Part shown: piece after piece, positions 8,381-19,280 of the stretch | How positions within the stretch are numbered: position 1 is the first letter of the stretch | Layout: each line of letters starts with the position of its first letter | Origin: Halomonas sp. KG2 | GTDB taxonomy: Bacteria > Pseudomonadota > Gammaproteobacteria > Pseudomonadales > Halomonadaceae | DNA: 64,000 nucleotides | Direction: 5' to 3' | NCBI GenBank assembly: GCA_030440445.1 | Contig: CP098528.1 | Coordinates: 1,550,001 to 1,614,000 of the forward strand | The notes under the pieces: generated by a model | Seen by the model: only the letters and a program-made list of their open reading frames with translations | Told to the model about the DNA's origin: nothing | Database searches by the model: none | Program-made: the position numbers and the translations under genes

Positions 8381-9031
8381 CTATCCCAGCATGGCGTCAA
8401 AGCCCTCAACTAAACCGTGGCGTAGTGCCAGGTGGGTAAGCTCTACATCGGTAGCGACCTCTAGTTTGTCAAATAGCCGATAGCGATAGGTGTTCACTGT
8501 TTTGGGGCTAAGGTGCAAGCGGTCTGAAATATCCTGGACGCGCTGGCAATTTACAATCATCAGGGCGATTTGTAACTCACGATGCGATAGGTGTCTAAAC
8601 GGATTGTCTTCGTCAGTAAAATGGGAAAGCGCTAACCGCTGGGCGATTTCTTGGCTGACATAGCGCTTTCCGTGAAAGACTTGGCGGATAGCGTCGGTCA
8701 TTTCTGACGTGTCAGCCCCTTTGCTGAGAAAGCCAATCGCACCCGCTTCCAGCATGAGCCGTAACGCACTATCTTCAATGTGAGCGGTTAATATGAGTAC
8801 TTTGACGTCTTCCATTGTTCTATGGATGCGGCGAGTAGCTTCGAGTCCGCCAATGCCCGGCATGCGAATATCCATCACGACAATGTCAGGTTTTAAACGA
8901 CGGCATTGAGCCACTGCGCTTTCGCCATCGTCGACCTCACCTACGACTTTAATATCGCACTCTTCGTTTAGCAGATGAGCAATGCTGGTTCTCACTAAGT
9001 GATGATCATCGGCGATTAAAACTTTGATCAA
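8381..9031 (-). CDS. uvrY: GacA/UvrY family response regulator
   Basis: Response regulator of the BarA/GacS two-component system, which activates Csr/Rsm small RNAs. Seen: a receiver domain with the acidic pair D8-D9, phosphoacceptor D54 in VVMDIRMPG and K104 in FLSKG. A LuxR-type helix-turn-helix follows (residues about 145-205, LSHRELQIALMI, LHLSPKTVNTYRYR). Translation starts at TTG, with GGAG 8 bases upstream. A TTG start is also known for gacA in pseudomonads and is probably a conserved feature limiting expression. The csrA-regulated RNAs are not in this window. Confidence 0.94.
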   Translation of the reverse strand: MIKVLIADDHHLVRTSIAHLLNEECDIKVVGEVDDGESAVAQCRRLKPDIVVMDIRMPGIGGLEATRRIHRTMEDVKVLILTAHIEDSALRLMLEAGAIGFLSKGADTSEMTDAIRQVFHGKRYVSQEIAQRLALSHFTDEDNPFRHLSHRELQIALMIVNCQRVQDISDRLHLSPKTVNTYRYRLFDKLEVATDVELTHLALRHGLVEGFDAMLG

Positions 9032-9146
9032 GGTGCAGGCTCCTGCATGAAATCATCGTAGTGGTGGGCGTAAGCCGCGTTGCATGATATAGAGTGCCAC
9101 AGCTCTAAACAAAGGAGAATTTAGTTGATAGTTGTTCATGATTAGC

Positions 9147-9176
9147 TTGACGCTAAGCAAATTACTGGCGTAGTAT
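9147..9176 (+). promoter_or_regulatory. Candidate promoter of tRNA-Ala
   Basis: TTGACG (9147-9152), an 18-bp spacer and TAGTAT (9171-9176), 50 bases before the mature tRNA. It fits sigma-70 moderately well and no other match is closer to the tRNA. Confidence 0.55.
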
Positions 9177-9226
9177 CTTGCCGCTGCTCAATGAGTGGTT
9201 TGAAAAAGCGGCATGTGAAACTATGT

Positions 9227-9302
9227 GGGGCCTTAGCTCAGCTGGGAGAGCGCAACACTGGCAGTGTTGAGGTCAGCGGTTCGATCCCGCTAGGCTCCAC
9301 CA
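9227..9302 (+). tRNA. tRNA-Ala (anticodon GGC)
   Basis: 76-nt tRNA with encoded CCA. The acceptor GGGGCCT pairs with AGGCTCC and contains the G3:U70 wobble that identifies alanine tRNA. The D-arm is TAGCTCAGCTGGGAGAGC, the anticodon stem CAACA.../...TGTTG holds GGC, and the T-arm is GGTTCGATCCC. A single-gene transcript followed by a terminator. Confidence 0.96.
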
Positions 9303-9323
9303 TTTTACAGACCCACAGAATCC

Positions 9324-9362
9324 AAAAAAATGCCCCGTTACCAGTAACGGGGCATTTTTTAT
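9324..9362. terminator. Bidirectional rho-independent terminator
   Basis: An 11-bp perfect stem, TGCCCCGTTAC with GTAACGGGGCA, is flanked by A7 on the left and T6 on the right. It can end the tRNA-Ala transcript on plus and the argF transcript on minus. Confidence 0.9.
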
Positions 9363-9471
9363 GCTTATCATTTTCAATTGATAGTTCGTGCGAGGGTACG
9401 TGCAAGAGAGCATGCTGTTGGGCGTTCACGTGACTGAAAGCCTGTGTTAAAAAGCACGTCCCCCTTAGGCG

Positions 9472-10395
9472 CTACGCGTGGGCAATTTTGCCAAGCAGTA
9501 AAAATTCGATTAGCGCCTTTTGTGCATGCAGTCGATTCCCCGCTTCTTGCCACACGACAGCGCGCGGATCGTCCAATAAGGTAGTGCTGATCTCTTCGCC
9601 GCGGTGGGCAGGCAGGCAGTGTAGGAAAAGCACATCAGGTTGTGCGCTATCAAGCATTGCCTCAGTGACCTGGAAATCTGCAAAGTCTGCTTCGCGCTTA
9701 GCCTGTTCCTCTTCCTGCCCCATGGATGCCCACACATCTGTCGTGATCAAGTCGGCGTCTTTGGCAGCCTCGTGGGGGTTGTGAAGCAGCGTTACGCAGT
9801 CCCCAGCAGCTTCCATAATGTCAGCGCGTGGTTCGTAGCCTTTTGGGCAACAAACACGCAGTTTGAAACCAAACTGACGGGCGGCATTAATCCAGGAGTG
9901 ACACATGTTATTGCCATCACCTATCCAAACAGCCGTGCGTCCTTCTACACTGCCACGCAGCTCGGTCCAGGTCATCACGTCTGCTAGTAATTGGCAAGGA
10001 TGATAATCGTCACTTAACGCGTTAATCACAGGCACGCTGCTGGCGTTGGCATAGACTTCTAAACCTGCGTGTGAAAAGGTCCGAATCATTACCGCATCAA
10101 CCATTTCGGACAGTACGCGGGCGGTGTCTTCAATCGGCTCTCCACGCCCTAGCTGGGTGTCGCGGGGAGAGAGAAAGAGGGCGTGACCGCCGAACTGCGC
10201 CATGCCGGTTTCAAACGACACACGGGTGCGAGTCGATGATTTTTCAAAAATCATCGCCAGCGTGCGGTTAGGCAGCGGCGTATAGATGGGGCCGTTAGCC
10301 TTGAGCTCGGTTTTGATCTTAATCGCACGCTGAATCAGGTACGCCAGCTCATCTGGGGTTAAATCCAGCAAGGTTAAGAAATGGCGTGTCGCCAT
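9472..10395 (-). CDS. argF: Ornithine carbamoyltransferase
   Basis: Makes citrulline from ornithine and carbamoyl phosphate in arginine biosynthesis. The 307-aa protein has the carbamoyl-phosphate loop [10 protein letters not shown] (residues about 52-61), HPCQLLAD near 130, the ornithine-loop segment DVWASMGQE near 225 and HCLPAHRG near 265, all intact. The start is the ATG at 10395, with GGAGAG about 7 bases upstream. I see no clear ARG-box palindrome upstream. It stands alone as a transcript. Confidence 0.95.
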   Translation of the reverse strand: MATRHFLTLLDLTPDELAYLIQRAIKIKTELKANGPIYTPLPNRTLAMIFEKSSTRTRVSFETGMAQFGGHALFLSPRDTQLGRGEPIEDTARVLSEMVDAVMIRTFSHAGLEVYANASSVPVINALSDDYHPCQLLADVMTWTELRGSVEGRTAVWIGDGNNMCHSWINAARQFGFKLRVCCPKGYEPRADIMEAAGDCVTLLHNPHEAAKDADLITTDVWASMGQEEEQAKREADFADFQVTEAMLDSAQPDVLFLHCLPAHRGEEISTTLLDDPRAVVWQEAGNRLHAQKALIEFLLLGKIAHA

Positions 10396-10616
10396 GATGA
10401 TATCTCTCCGCGCAAAAACACTATCCTAGCGATGCGGCGGGGGATGCGCAACGCGCTCGGCATGCGTAGAATGACGACCCACATGGTAAGGCCGAGTAGT
10501 TTGCTCAAGTATTAGGTTGCACAGCAACAAAAGGTAATCTTCGGCTTTAAGGGTTAAAGCGAGTTAACGAATTGCGTAAACTGGCGAGATAACATCACTT
10601 GTTTTAGGAGCACATC

Positions 10617-10967
10617 ATGAGTACGACTGCCGAAAATATTCAGCGCCAAATTAGTGAAAATCCCATTCTTATCTACATGAAAGGTACCCCCCAGCTGCCC
10701 CAGTGTGGTTTTTCTGCACAAACAGTGCAGGCGCTGATGGGCTGCGGTGAGCGTTTTGCCTTTGTTAATGTGCTGGATAATCCAGATATTCGCGCTGAGC
10801 TGCCAAAAATTGCTAACTGGCCGACTTTCCCGCAGCTTTGGGTGGAAGGTGAATTGGTTGGCGGCTGCGATATCGTGATCGAGATGCATCAAAGTGGTGA
10901 GCTCGAAAAGCTAATCAAAGAAGCTGCCCAGCGTGCTGGCGCTGCTGAAAGCGACAACAACGCTTAA
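10617..10967 (+). CDS. grxD: Monothiol glutaredoxin Grx4
   Basis: Small cytosolic protein that carries and transfers [2Fe-2S] clusters, usually with BolA partners. The monothiol active site CGFS is at residues 30-33, after the PQLPQ segment, with the conserved WPTFPQLWV and GGCDI glutathione-binding motifs. Length 116 aa (E. coli 115). Strong Shine-Dalgarno TAGGAG 6 bases before the ATG. It may be monocistronic: a good promoter for dnaX lies downstream. Confidence 0.95.
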   Translation: MSTTAENIQRQISENPILIYMKGTPQLPQCGFSAQTVQALMGCGERFAFVNVLDNPDIRAELPKIANWPTFPQLWVEGELVGGCDIVIEMHQSGELEKLIKEAAQRAGAAESDNNA

Positions 10968-11024
10968 CGTTTATTGCCCAATGCCGCTTGGTCTGGTGGG
11001 CTACTGGTCTATTGGGCTGAGCGG

Positions 11025-11053
11025 TTGGCGGGCTGCAGCGCAGCCGCTAGAAT
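11025..11053 (+). promoter_or_regulatory. Candidate sigma-70 promoter of dnaX
   Basis: TTGGCG (11025-11030), a 17-bp spacer and TAGAAT (11048-11053), 50 bases ahead of the dnaX ATG. The spacer contains a GC-rich palindrome (GGCTGCAGCGCAGCC). Prediction by motif and spacing only. Confidence 0.55.
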
Positions 11054-11102
11054 GGTGTCCTTTTCGCATCGACAGTTAGCCCGCCAAAGGAAGTAATGCT
11101 CA

Positions 11103-13127
<2,025 letters not shown>

Positions 13128-13181
13128 CCGCTGACGATTGACTCGCGATGCTTATTTTTTATTCCTTCAGGAGATAACCGC

Positions 13182-13508
13182 ATGTTTAAAGGTGGAATGG
13201 GCAACATAATGAAGCAAGCCCAAGAGATGCAGGAAAAGATGCAGCAGATTCAAGAAGAAGCTGCTAAAGCGGAAGTCCATGGCGAAGCGGGCGCCGGTAT
13301 GGTGAAAATCACCATGAACGGCCGTCACGATGTTACCAATGTCACTATCGACCCCAGCGTTCTTGAAGAAGACAAAGAGCTGCTGGAAGATTTGCTCGCC
13401 GCTGCCGTGAATGATGCTGTTCGAAAAGTGGAAGCAAACTCCAAAGCGAAGATGGAAGAAGCGACGGCAGGCTTGAACTTGCCGCCCGGCTTTAAGATGC
13501 CGTTCTAA
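13182..13508 (+). CDS. ybaB: YbaB/EbfC family nucleoid-associated protein
   Basis: Small DNA-binding dimer found between dnaX and recR in most bacteria. The 108-aa product has the family layout: N-terminal [19 protein letters not shown] helix, a central sheet with [19 protein letters not shown], then a helix and the proline-rich LPPGFKMPF end. AGGAG precedes the ATG. It lies 54 bp after dnaX and 2 bp before recR. Confidence 0.95.
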   Translation: MFKGGMGNIMKQAQEMQEKMQQIQEEAAKAEVHGEAGAGMVKITMNGRHDVTNVTIDPSVLEEDKELLEDLLAAAVNDAVRKVEANSKAKMEEATAGLNLPPGFKMPF

Positions 13509-13510
13509 AC

Positions 13511-14116
13511 ATGCGCTTCTCCCCGCTTGTTGAGCAACTGATGGACGCTTTTCGCGTGTTGCCGGGCGTTGGGCCAAAAACGGCCCAACGTATGGCCATG
13601 CACCTGTTAGAACGCGAGCGCCCAGGAGGGCAGCGGTTGGCAGCGGTGATTCAGCAGGCCATTGAAGAGGTCGGTTATTGTCAGCGCTGCCGTACGTTGA
13701 CCGAAGCGGATATCTGCGCGCTGTGCGAAAGTCCCCGTCGTGATGATGCGCTGCTGTGTGTAGTCGAGTCGCCTGCTGATCAGCTTGCTATTGAAGAAGC
13801 GGGTGGCTTTCAGGGGCGTTACTTTGTATTGCATGGTCATCTTTCTCCGCTGGACGGCATTGGCCCAGATGCCATTGGATTGGATCTATTGGAAAGCCGC
13901 GTAGCAGAAGGCAATATTCGCGAAGTAGTGCTTGCCACCAATCCCACGGTAGAAGGCGAAGCGACAGCGCACTTCATTGCCGCCCAGCTTGCTCACTATG
14001 GTGTCTCTTTTTCGCGACTCGCCTATGGTGTGCCCATGGGAGGGGAGCTTGAGTATGTAGACGGTGGTACGCTAAGCCGCGCCTTTAATGGTCGCCAGCC
14101 TTTCGCCAGCGATTGA
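13511..14116 (+). CDS. recR: Recombination mediator RecR
   Basis: Works with RecO (and RecF) to load RecA on SSB-coated gaps. The 201-aa protein has the N-terminal helix-hairpin-helix [13 protein letters not shown], the four-Cys zinc finger CQRC...CALC (residues about 57-72), a Toprim domain ([15 protein letters not shown], about 78-170) and the C-terminal Walker-like [12 protein letters not shown]. Translation is probably coupled with the preceding ybaB and with rnd, whose TTG overlaps the recR stop. Confidence 0.95.
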   Translation: MRFSPLVEQLMDAFRVLPGVGPKTAQRMAMHLLERERPGGQRLAAVIQQAIEEVGYCQRCRTLTEADICALCESPRRDDALLCVVESPADQLAIEEAGGFQGRYFVLHGHLSPLDGIGPDAIGLDLLESRVAEGNIREVVLATNPTVEGEATAHFIAAQLAHYGVSFSRLAYGVPMGGELEYVDGGTLSRAFNGRQPFASD

Positions 14117-15300
14117 CCCTTATAAAAAACGCAAGCGCTTTTGCGATTGTGCCAACCCGGAAGTTTGCTTTGTCCTCTTTAGCCCCCTCGTTGTATCAAT
14201 GGATTGATAGTGCCGACGCCTTAGATGCTGCATGCGAGCAAGTCGCCGGTGCCAGTGTAATTGCCCTAGATACTGAATTTTTCCGTGAAAACACGTTTTT
14301 TCCGGTGCCAGCGCTTATTCAGTTCACCACCGGTGACATGGCGTATTTAGTGGACCCGTTGAGCACGCCTTGCACCGCTGCTTTTCGTGATTTGTTGCAG
14401 AATAGTGCCATCAAATTACTGCATGCCTGCAGCGAAGACCTCGAGGTTTTTCAGCACTGGGCCGGCGTATTGCCAGTCCCGCTTATCGATACGCAAGTCG
14501 CTCAGGCTTTTTTGGGGGAAACTCCCGGCATGGGCTATCAAAAATTGGTAGAGCACTGGATGGGGGAAACGCTGCCAAAAGAAGAGACGCGTTCCAACTG
14601 GTTAGAGCGCCCCTTAACGCCCTCCCAGTGCGAATATGCGGCATTAGATGTTATCTATTTGCTGAAGGTCTGGGGGCTTCAAGCGGAGAAGCTTGAACAA
14701 CTGGGGCGGCGCGAATGGCTTAACGATGAGTGTGCCAGTCTTATCGAGCAGGCAGGCCGCAGCGTAGAGAGCGATGGCCAATGGTATACGCGCCAGCGGC
14801 AGTTGTGGCGCCTTGATCCTCGCCAGCTTGAAGCCTACCGCTTAATGACCATTTGGCGGGAAGGGGAAACCCGCCGTCGGGATTTGCCGCGCAATTGGTT
14901 GGTTAGCGATAAGCTGCTGTTCGCGGTGGCTGAAAAAATGCCTAAAAATCGTTATGAGCTAGCAGAAATTGAAGGGGTTAAGCCACCCCTGGTTAAAAAA
15001 GAAGGCGATACGCTGCTGTCGCTGGTTAAACAGGCGCAGCATTGCCCTGAAGGTGATTTGCCGGCGCGCTGGCCAGACCCGATGAATCCTGTGTTTAAGC
15101 GGCGCTTTAAAGCACTTAAGAAAGTAGTGACTGAGAAGGCTGCTGAGCTACAAATAGCGCCCGAGATGTTGCTGCGGCGGCGAGATATTGAGGCGCTTGT
15201 GATGCAGCAGCTTGCTAATCAGCCATTAACCACTCCTGGCGGCTGGCGTGATGCCTATTTAACTCAAGAAATTCATCAAGCGCTTGAGGAGTTATCGTAA
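14113..15300 (+). CDS. rnd: Ribonuclease D
   Basis: 3'-5' exoribonuclease involved in tRNA 3' maturation. DEDDy catalytic residues are present: LDTEFF (Asp and Glu), the [11 protein letters not shown]sp, and the late YAALDVIYL segment with Tyr and Asp. HRDC domains follow in the C-terminal half. The start is uncertain. TTG at 14113 overlaps the recR stop (TTGA) and gives 395 aa, about 20 residues longer at the N-terminus than E. coli RNase D (375 aa). GTG 14149 or TTG 14170 are alternatives. The stop overlaps the ycgL start (TAATG). Confidence 0.92.
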   Translation: MTLIKNASAFAIVPTRKFALSSLAPSLYQWIDSADALDAACEQVAGASVIALDTEFFRENTFFPVPALIQFTTGDMAYLVDPLSTPCTAAFRDLLQNSAIKLLHACSEDLEVFQHWAGVLPVPLIDTQVAQAFLGETPGMGYQKLVEHWMGETLPKEETRSNWLERPLTPSQCEYAALDVIYLLKVWGLQAEKLEQLGRREWLNDECASLIEQAGRSVESDGQWYTRQRQLWRLDPRQLEAYRLMTIWREGETRRRDLPRNWLVSDKLLFAVAEKMPKNRYELAEIEGVKPPLVKKEGDTLLSLVKQAQHCPEGDLPARWPDPMNPVFKRRFKALKKVVTEKAAELQIAPEMLLRRRDIEALVMQQLANQPLTTPGGWRDAYLTQEIHQALEELS

Positions 15301-15593
15301 TGAGCGAGAAACTGCTTTGTGAGATTTTAAAAAGCTCACGCAAAGACGAGATGTATCTTTACATAGACAAACAGAAAGGGTTGTCATCCGTGCCCGACGC
15401 ATTGATGGATACCTTCGGTAAGCCAGTGCCGGTGCTGACAATGATACTGACCGCCGATAAAAAGCTGGCTCGGGTGAATGCTGCCGATGTGATGGATGCA
15501 ATCCAAGAGCAAGGCTATTACCTGCAGATGCCGCCTGCGAAAGAAGCCTATTTGCTGGATGTTCATCGCGCTCAGGCGGCTAACCGCGAATGA
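15300..15593 (+). CDS. ycgL: YcgL domain-containing protein
   Basis: 97-aa protein of the YcgL family, a small alpha/beta fold of unknown function that commonly lies beside rnd or minC in gammaproteobacteria. Recognisable by CEILKSSRKDEMYLYIDK at the N-terminus and the YYLQMPPAKE segment near the C-terminus. Its ATG shares one base with the rnd stop codon, so translational coupling is likely. No function should be inferred from this. Confidence 0.9.
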   Translation: MSEKLLCEILKSSRKDEMYLYIDKQKGLSSVPDALMDTFGKPVPVLTMILTADKKLARVNAADVMDAIQEQGYYLQMPPAKEAYLLDVHRAQAANRE

Positions 15594-15598
15594 GCGTT

Positions 15599-15654
15599 AT
15601 GAGCTTCTTACCATGAACGTTCTGTCATGAGCGTTTTGCCATGAACTTTCTTGC
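15599..15654 (+). repeat. Degenerate 14-bp tandem repeat, each unit starting with ATG
   Basis: Four units begin at 15599, 15613, 15627 and 15641 with the pattern ATGARCKTTYTkyC. The last unit is the start of acpH itself. As 14 is not a multiple of 3, successive ATGs lie in different frames. No good Shine-Dalgarno precedes the acpH ATG. Confidence 0.75.
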
Positions 15655-16276
15655 CCATGCTTGGCTTGCCCATCCTGGCAGTGATGAGTTTCTGTACGGA
15701 AATCTGATTGCTGACGGTGTGAAGGGGCAAGACTTAACGGCTTGGTCGCCAGATGTTGCTAGCGGCATACGTCATCATCGCCGCGTGGATGCCTGGATTG
15801 ATCGGCACCCACGCGTTTTAGAGGCAAAGCGGCGCGCGCCACATGCTCAGCGGCGTTATGTCGGTATCGCGTTAGATATCGTGTGGGATCATTTTCTTGC
15901 CCGTCAACAGGCGGGAGAGCAGCAGCACCAGTTAATCGAGCGCTGCTATCAGCTGTTACAGGCTTGGCCTGCACCGCAACGGTTGTCTACCATGATGCCG
16001 TTGATGATTAAGCATGATTGGCTGCACCGTTACGCTGATTTTGACTTTACTTGTCGTGCAGTAGCAGGCATTGGTCAGCGGCTATCGGGGCCGAACCGCT
16101 TAGCAGAGTTAGTGCCTTGGCTTTACCAAGACTATCCATGCTTAGCGGCCGACTTCGCAGTGTTATGGCGAGAGTGTCGTGCCACACTAACCAGCAGCGG
16201 TGGTACTGCGGAGGGTGGGGGTTATTCAGACATGTTGAAAGTAAAGGGAATCAATGATGGTGGCGGCCATGCGTGA
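15641..16276 (+). CDS. acpH: ACP phosphodiesterase (AcpH family)
   Basis: Predicted hydrolase that removes the 4'-phosphopantetheine group from acyl carrier protein. The N-terminal MNFLAHAWLAH, GNLIADGVKG and HHRRVDAWID segments (first 55 residues) and the Asp in LDIVWDHFLARQ match the HD-like metal site of the family. The 211-aa length is slightly above the roughly 193 aa of E. coli AcpH, owing to a Gly-rich C-terminal tail. The 3' end overlaps the next gene by 23 bp or less. Confidence 0.85.
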   Translation: MNFLAHAWLAHPGSDEFLYGNLIADGVKGQDLTAWSPDVASGIRHHRRVDAWIDRHPRVLEAKRRAPHAQRRYVGIALDIVWDHFLARQQAGEQQHQLIERCYQLLQAWPAPQRLSTMMPLMIKHDWLHRYADFDFTCRAVAGIGQRLSGPNRLAELVPWLYQDYPCLAADFAVLWRECRATLTSSGGTAEGGGYSDMLKVKGINDGGGHA

Positions 16277-16715
16277 GCGCTTCTGGGAAAGATACTCGCT
16301 AGAAGAATTAACGCCCCAAGAGTGGGAGGCGCTATGCGATGGCTGCGGCCAGTGTTGCTTGTTGAAGCTCCACGACGATGAAACGCAAGAATTGGCAGTG
16401 CTTAACGTTGCCTGTCGGTTGCTGGATATTCACAGTTGCCAGTGCAGTGACTATGAAAATCGCTTCGATAGCGTCCCCGACTGTACGCAACTGACGCCTG
16501 AGCTCGTCAAAGAGTTTACCTGGCTGCCGCACACATGTGGCTATCGGCGTGTTGCTGAAGGGCGCAAGCTAGCGGGGTGGCATCCGCTGCTGAGTAACGA
16601 TGCTGAGCGCGTTCACCGGAAGGGCGTAAGCGTAAGAAGCTTTGCGGTTTCCCAAGATGACGTGCCCGAGCGCCTTTTGGAAGAGCATATTATCGCTGTA
16701 TTGCCGATGTCCTAA
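16254..16715 (+). CDS. YcgN family cysteine-cluster protein (UPF0260)
   Basis: 153-aa protein of the YcgN/UPF0260 zinc- or iron-binding family of unknown function. It has the CDGCGQCCLLKL cluster (residues about 29-40), CRLLDIHSCQC, and a distal PHTCGYR motif. Two starts are possible: ATG 16254, overlapping acpH by 23 bp, or ATG 16269, overlapping by 8 bp. The family comparison does not decide between them. It is last in the plus-strand run and is followed by a strong terminator. Confidence 0.88.
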   Translation: MMVAAMRERFWERYSLEELTPQEWEALCDGCGQCCLLKLHDDETQELAVLNVACRLLDIHSCQCSDYENRFDSVPDCTQLTPELVKEFTWLPHTCGYRRVAEGRKLAGWHPLLSNDAERVHRKGVSVRSFAVSQDDVPERLLEEHIIAVLPMS

Positions 16716-16749
16716 ACCAAACCGTCGCCCTCCCTGGCGTGTTCACTAA

Positions 16750-16794
16750 CCGCTGGCTAACGGTAATAACGTTAGCTGGCGGTTTTGCTTTTTG
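16750..16794 (+). terminator. Rho-independent terminator after the ycgN-like gene
   Basis: A 13-bp stem with two G:U pairs, CCGCTGGCTAACG with CGTTAGCTGGCGG, is followed by TTTTGCTTTTT. Its right arm overlaps the last codons of the small minus-strand gene at 16772-16939. Confidence 0.88.
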
Positions 16795-16939
16795 TACTAT
16801 CCCAAATGGTTAAAAACGCTTCTTTAAACGGTGAGGGCTGTGGCTTCGCTGTGGCTTTTCGCGTCGCCGCTTGATCGGTTGGCGCTGTTGTCTTTAGCGG
16901 GGTATCCCAAATTGTTGGAAACTGTTCCTGATAGCGCAT
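16772..16939 (-). CDS. Small hypothetical protein with a duplicated F-x-TIWD motif
   Basis: 55-aa ORF with an excellent ribosome-binding site: CAGGAG 7 bases before the ATG. The product has an internal duplication, EQFPTIWDTP near the N-terminus and EAFLTIWDST near the C-terminus, separated by an Ala/Thr/Lys/Pro-rich linker. It has no membrane segment or signal peptide. I do not recognise the family. A longer in-frame ORF reaches 17044, but its extra residues are Phe/Tyr-rich and not preceded by a ribosome-binding site. Confidence 0.65.
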   Translation of the reverse strand: MRYQEQFPTIWDTPLKTTAPTDQAATRKATAKPQPSPFKEAFLTIWDSTKSKTAS

Positions 16940-17042
16940 GGTGTGCTCCTGATTTTGTGAGCTAGACGTTTGTCTATAAAACTTATAGGTAGTATGACGT
17001 AAAAAATACTTTATGGAAATGTTTTCCATAAAATGTTTTTTC

Positions 17043-17071
17043 ACAAAAAAAGCAGCGCCTGGGCGCTGCTT
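17043..17071 (-). terminator. Rho-independent terminator of oligopeptidase B
   Basis: On the minus strand the 8-bp perfect stem AGCAGCGC/GCGCTGCT (arms 17063-17070 and 17051-17058, loop of 4) is followed by seven T (complement of 17045-17051), 51 bases after the stop codon. Confidence 0.88.
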
Positions 17072-17121
17072 GAATGTTATTTTGGAGCTGTCGGCTGTTT
17101 CTTGATAAGCAACTATTATGC

Positions 17122-19218
17122 TTACTTTGCTGCATCCTCAGGGGTTAGTCCGAGTGCCCACAGGATAAACGCGTCTTGGCGAGCCGTATCTCGCCAAGCT
17201 TTGAACCTGCCGGATGCGCCGCCGTGGCCGCTGGTCATGTCGGTGTGAAGCAGTACAGGAGCATTGCCTTGCTGTGCCTCGGTAACGCGGGCATAAAACT
17301 TGGCAGGCTCCCAGTAACTAACGCGAGTATCAAACCAGTTGCCCTCTATCCATAGCGCTGGGTAGTGCTGGGCGCGTATGTTGTCGATAGGTGAGTAGCC
17401 AGCGATACGCTCAGCGACTTCTGGGTCTTCAGGATTGCCCCACTCACTATATTCGGCGGTGGTAAGCGGTAACTCTGGGTTCTGCATGGTACGGAGCACA
17501 TCCAGAAACGGCACCTCCAATACCGCTGCGCAAAATGCCTCAGGTTTACGATTGATGCAGGTGCCGACTAGTAAGCCGCCTGCGCTTGCCCCGCAAGCCA
17601 CTATCCGGTCTGGCTGGCTAAGTCCCTCGTTTACTAGCGCCTCTCGAGCCGCTAAGAAGTCGTTAAAGCTATTCTCTTTATAAGCCATTTTGCCCTTTAG
17701 ATACCACGGTTCGCCTCGCTCACCGCCGCCGCGTACGTGGGCGACTGCAAAGGCTGCGCCACGCTCCAGTAGTTCGAGCCGAGCAATCGAGAACCAGGGG
17801 TCAAGCGCTTCACCATAGGCGCCGTAACCATACAGCAGCGTGGGCAGTGGTTGGCCGGCTAAGTCAGCGCGCATGACAATGGATACTGGCACGCGTTCGC
17901 CGTCAGCGCTGGTTGCCCATATGCGCTGGCTGACTAGTTGATCAGGCAGCAGTTGGCCGTAAACGGGGACTTGCTTTAGCAACGTACGTTCACCGCTATC
18001 CAGGTTTAGCGCATACCAGCTGGGAGGGCGAGTGAACGACTCTTCGCGTAGATGGACGGTATTGGCATCGAAGTGTGGCGAATCTTCTAGCAGCTGAGAG
18101 CAGGGCGTTTCAGGTAGTTCTATATGCTTATCTAGTGTGAGGTTGTGGTCTTTATCCAGCACTAAGCGGCGTAACATAACCTGGGCATCACGATGGCTTC
18201 GCTCGGCAATGATTAGCCCCCATGCAAACGCATCGATCCCTTCTAGGGTAGTGTCTTCACGGTGAGCTATCAGCGACTTCCACTCGGCAGCAGGGTTACT
18301 GTGCTGAGCAGTGCTTGTGAAGTCGAGCTGAAAATGTGGGCCTGCGAGATTTTGTAAGCGATAAAACGTACCAGGGCGGTGATCAATACTCACTTCAACC
18401 CCTGCCTGACGGGTATGTAGGCACAATGGGGAGGTATGAGGCTGATCTGCCGGCACGGCATGGATTTCTGTTGTATCTTTTGAACCGCTTTCAATCAAAA
18501 GCCATGCTTTCGAGCGCGTTTTGCCAATCCCAATCCAGAACTCCGGATCGTTCTCACGCATTACTAAGGTTGGTTCTGCAAGGCGCTCTGGCGTTGAAAA
18601 CGGTATCCACACACGCCAGATGGAATCCGGACGCTGAGTGTCATCAAAGCGTGTAAATAGCAGCGTTGCACCGTTGGTTGTCTCATCCTCTGCCCAGCAT
18701 ACACTAGCGCCAATATCGCTTAGTAGTTGCTGAGGTTTCCCGTCGGGTAGTGCTTTTAACCACAGTGTGAAGCGCTCGTCGCCTTGGGTATCTTCCGTCC
18801 AGGCAAGCCACTGCTCATTCGGGGAAAGTGCCATGTCGCCCATGTCATAAAAAGGCTGGTCGGCGGCACGCTCACGTACGTCAAGAAAGCACTCGTGAGC
18901 ATCGGGCTGGTTGTTAGGGTGGCGCCACCAGCAAGGGTAATCATCCTCGGCGGCGGTATTGCTCCAGAACGTAAAGTGGTCAAGCGCTGTCTTAAGGCTG
19001 GTTATTGCCAATTCACGACGCGCTAAGTGGCTTTGATAAAGTGTTTCAGCAAGCGGCCGTAAAGGAGCAAACCATTCATCATGCTGATGGTTCGCGGCTT
19101 CTAAAAAAAGCGATACGTCAGGCGCATCACGCTCTTCTAACCAGTGCCATTCTGGAGAATTAGCGCGATAATAATGTGTGACAGGCGAGCCTTCGTGCTT
19201 ATCAGGCTGTGCTTTCAT
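17122..19218 (-). CDS. ptrB: Oligopeptidase B (prolyl oligopeptidase family S9A)
   Basis: Cytoplasmic serine peptidase that cleaves short peptides after basic residues. It has an N-terminal beta-propeller (residues about 70-410) and a C-terminal alpha/beta hydrolase domain with the catalytic Ser in ACGASAGGLL (about 525-534), Asp in NWFDTRVSYWEP and His in TSGHGGASGR. DNQPF-like and RGGGERGE segments are typical of the family. Start: ATG 19218 gives 698 aa (E. coli 686). The TTG at 19248 would add 10 residues and is less likely. Divergent from the membrane protein gene at 19281. Confidence 0.92.
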   Translation of the reverse strand: MKAQPDKHEGSPVTHYYRANSPEWHWLEERDAPDVSLFLEAANHQHDEWFAPLRPLAETLYQSHLARRELAITSLKTALDHFTFWSNTAAEDDYPCWWRHPNNQPDAHECFLDVRERAADQPFYDMGDMALSPNEQWLAWTEDTQGDERFTLWLKALPDGKPQQLLSDIGASVCWAEDETTNGATLLFTRFDDTQRPDSIWRVWIPFSTPERLAEPTLVMRENDPEFWIGIGKTRSKAWLLIESGSKDTTEIHAVPADQPHTSPLCLHTRQAGVEVSIDHRPGTFYRLQNLAGPHFQLDFTSTAQHSNPAAEWKSLIAHREDTTLEGIDAFAWGLIIAERSHRDAQVMLRRLVLDKDHNLTLDKHIELPETPCSQLLEDSPHFDANTVHLREESFTRPPSWYALNLDSGERTLLKQVPVYGQLLPDQLVSQRIWATSADGERVPVSIVMRADLAGQPLPTLLYGYGAYGEALDPWFSIARLELLERGAAFAVAHVRGGGERGEPWYLKGKMAYKENSFNDFLAAREALVNEGLSQPDRIVACGASAGGLLVGTCINRKPEAFCAAVLEVPFLDVLRTMQNPELPLTTAEYSEWGNPEDPEVAERIAGYSPIDNIRAQHYPALWIEGNWFDTRVSYWEPAKFYARVTEAQQGNAPVLLHTDMTSGHGGASGRFKAWRDTARQDAFILWALGLTPEDAAK

Positions 19219-19280
19219 AAATTGATAGGTACCATAACGGGAAATCAACGTCGGGTGTCTCCACCCACATGAGGGGTATT

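Noticed and set aside
9191..9433. ORFs on both strands across tRNA-Ala
   Set aside because: They contain the tRNA and the bidirectional terminator; no start signal.
10968..11102. 4.5S RNA (ffs), which can lie before dnaX in pseudomonads
   Set aside because: The conserved GGAAGGAAGCAGCC-type core of 4.5S RNA is absent from this stretch.
15599..15654. CRISPR-like repeat
   Set aside because: The 14-bp units are contiguous, degenerate and have no spacers. No cas genes are present.
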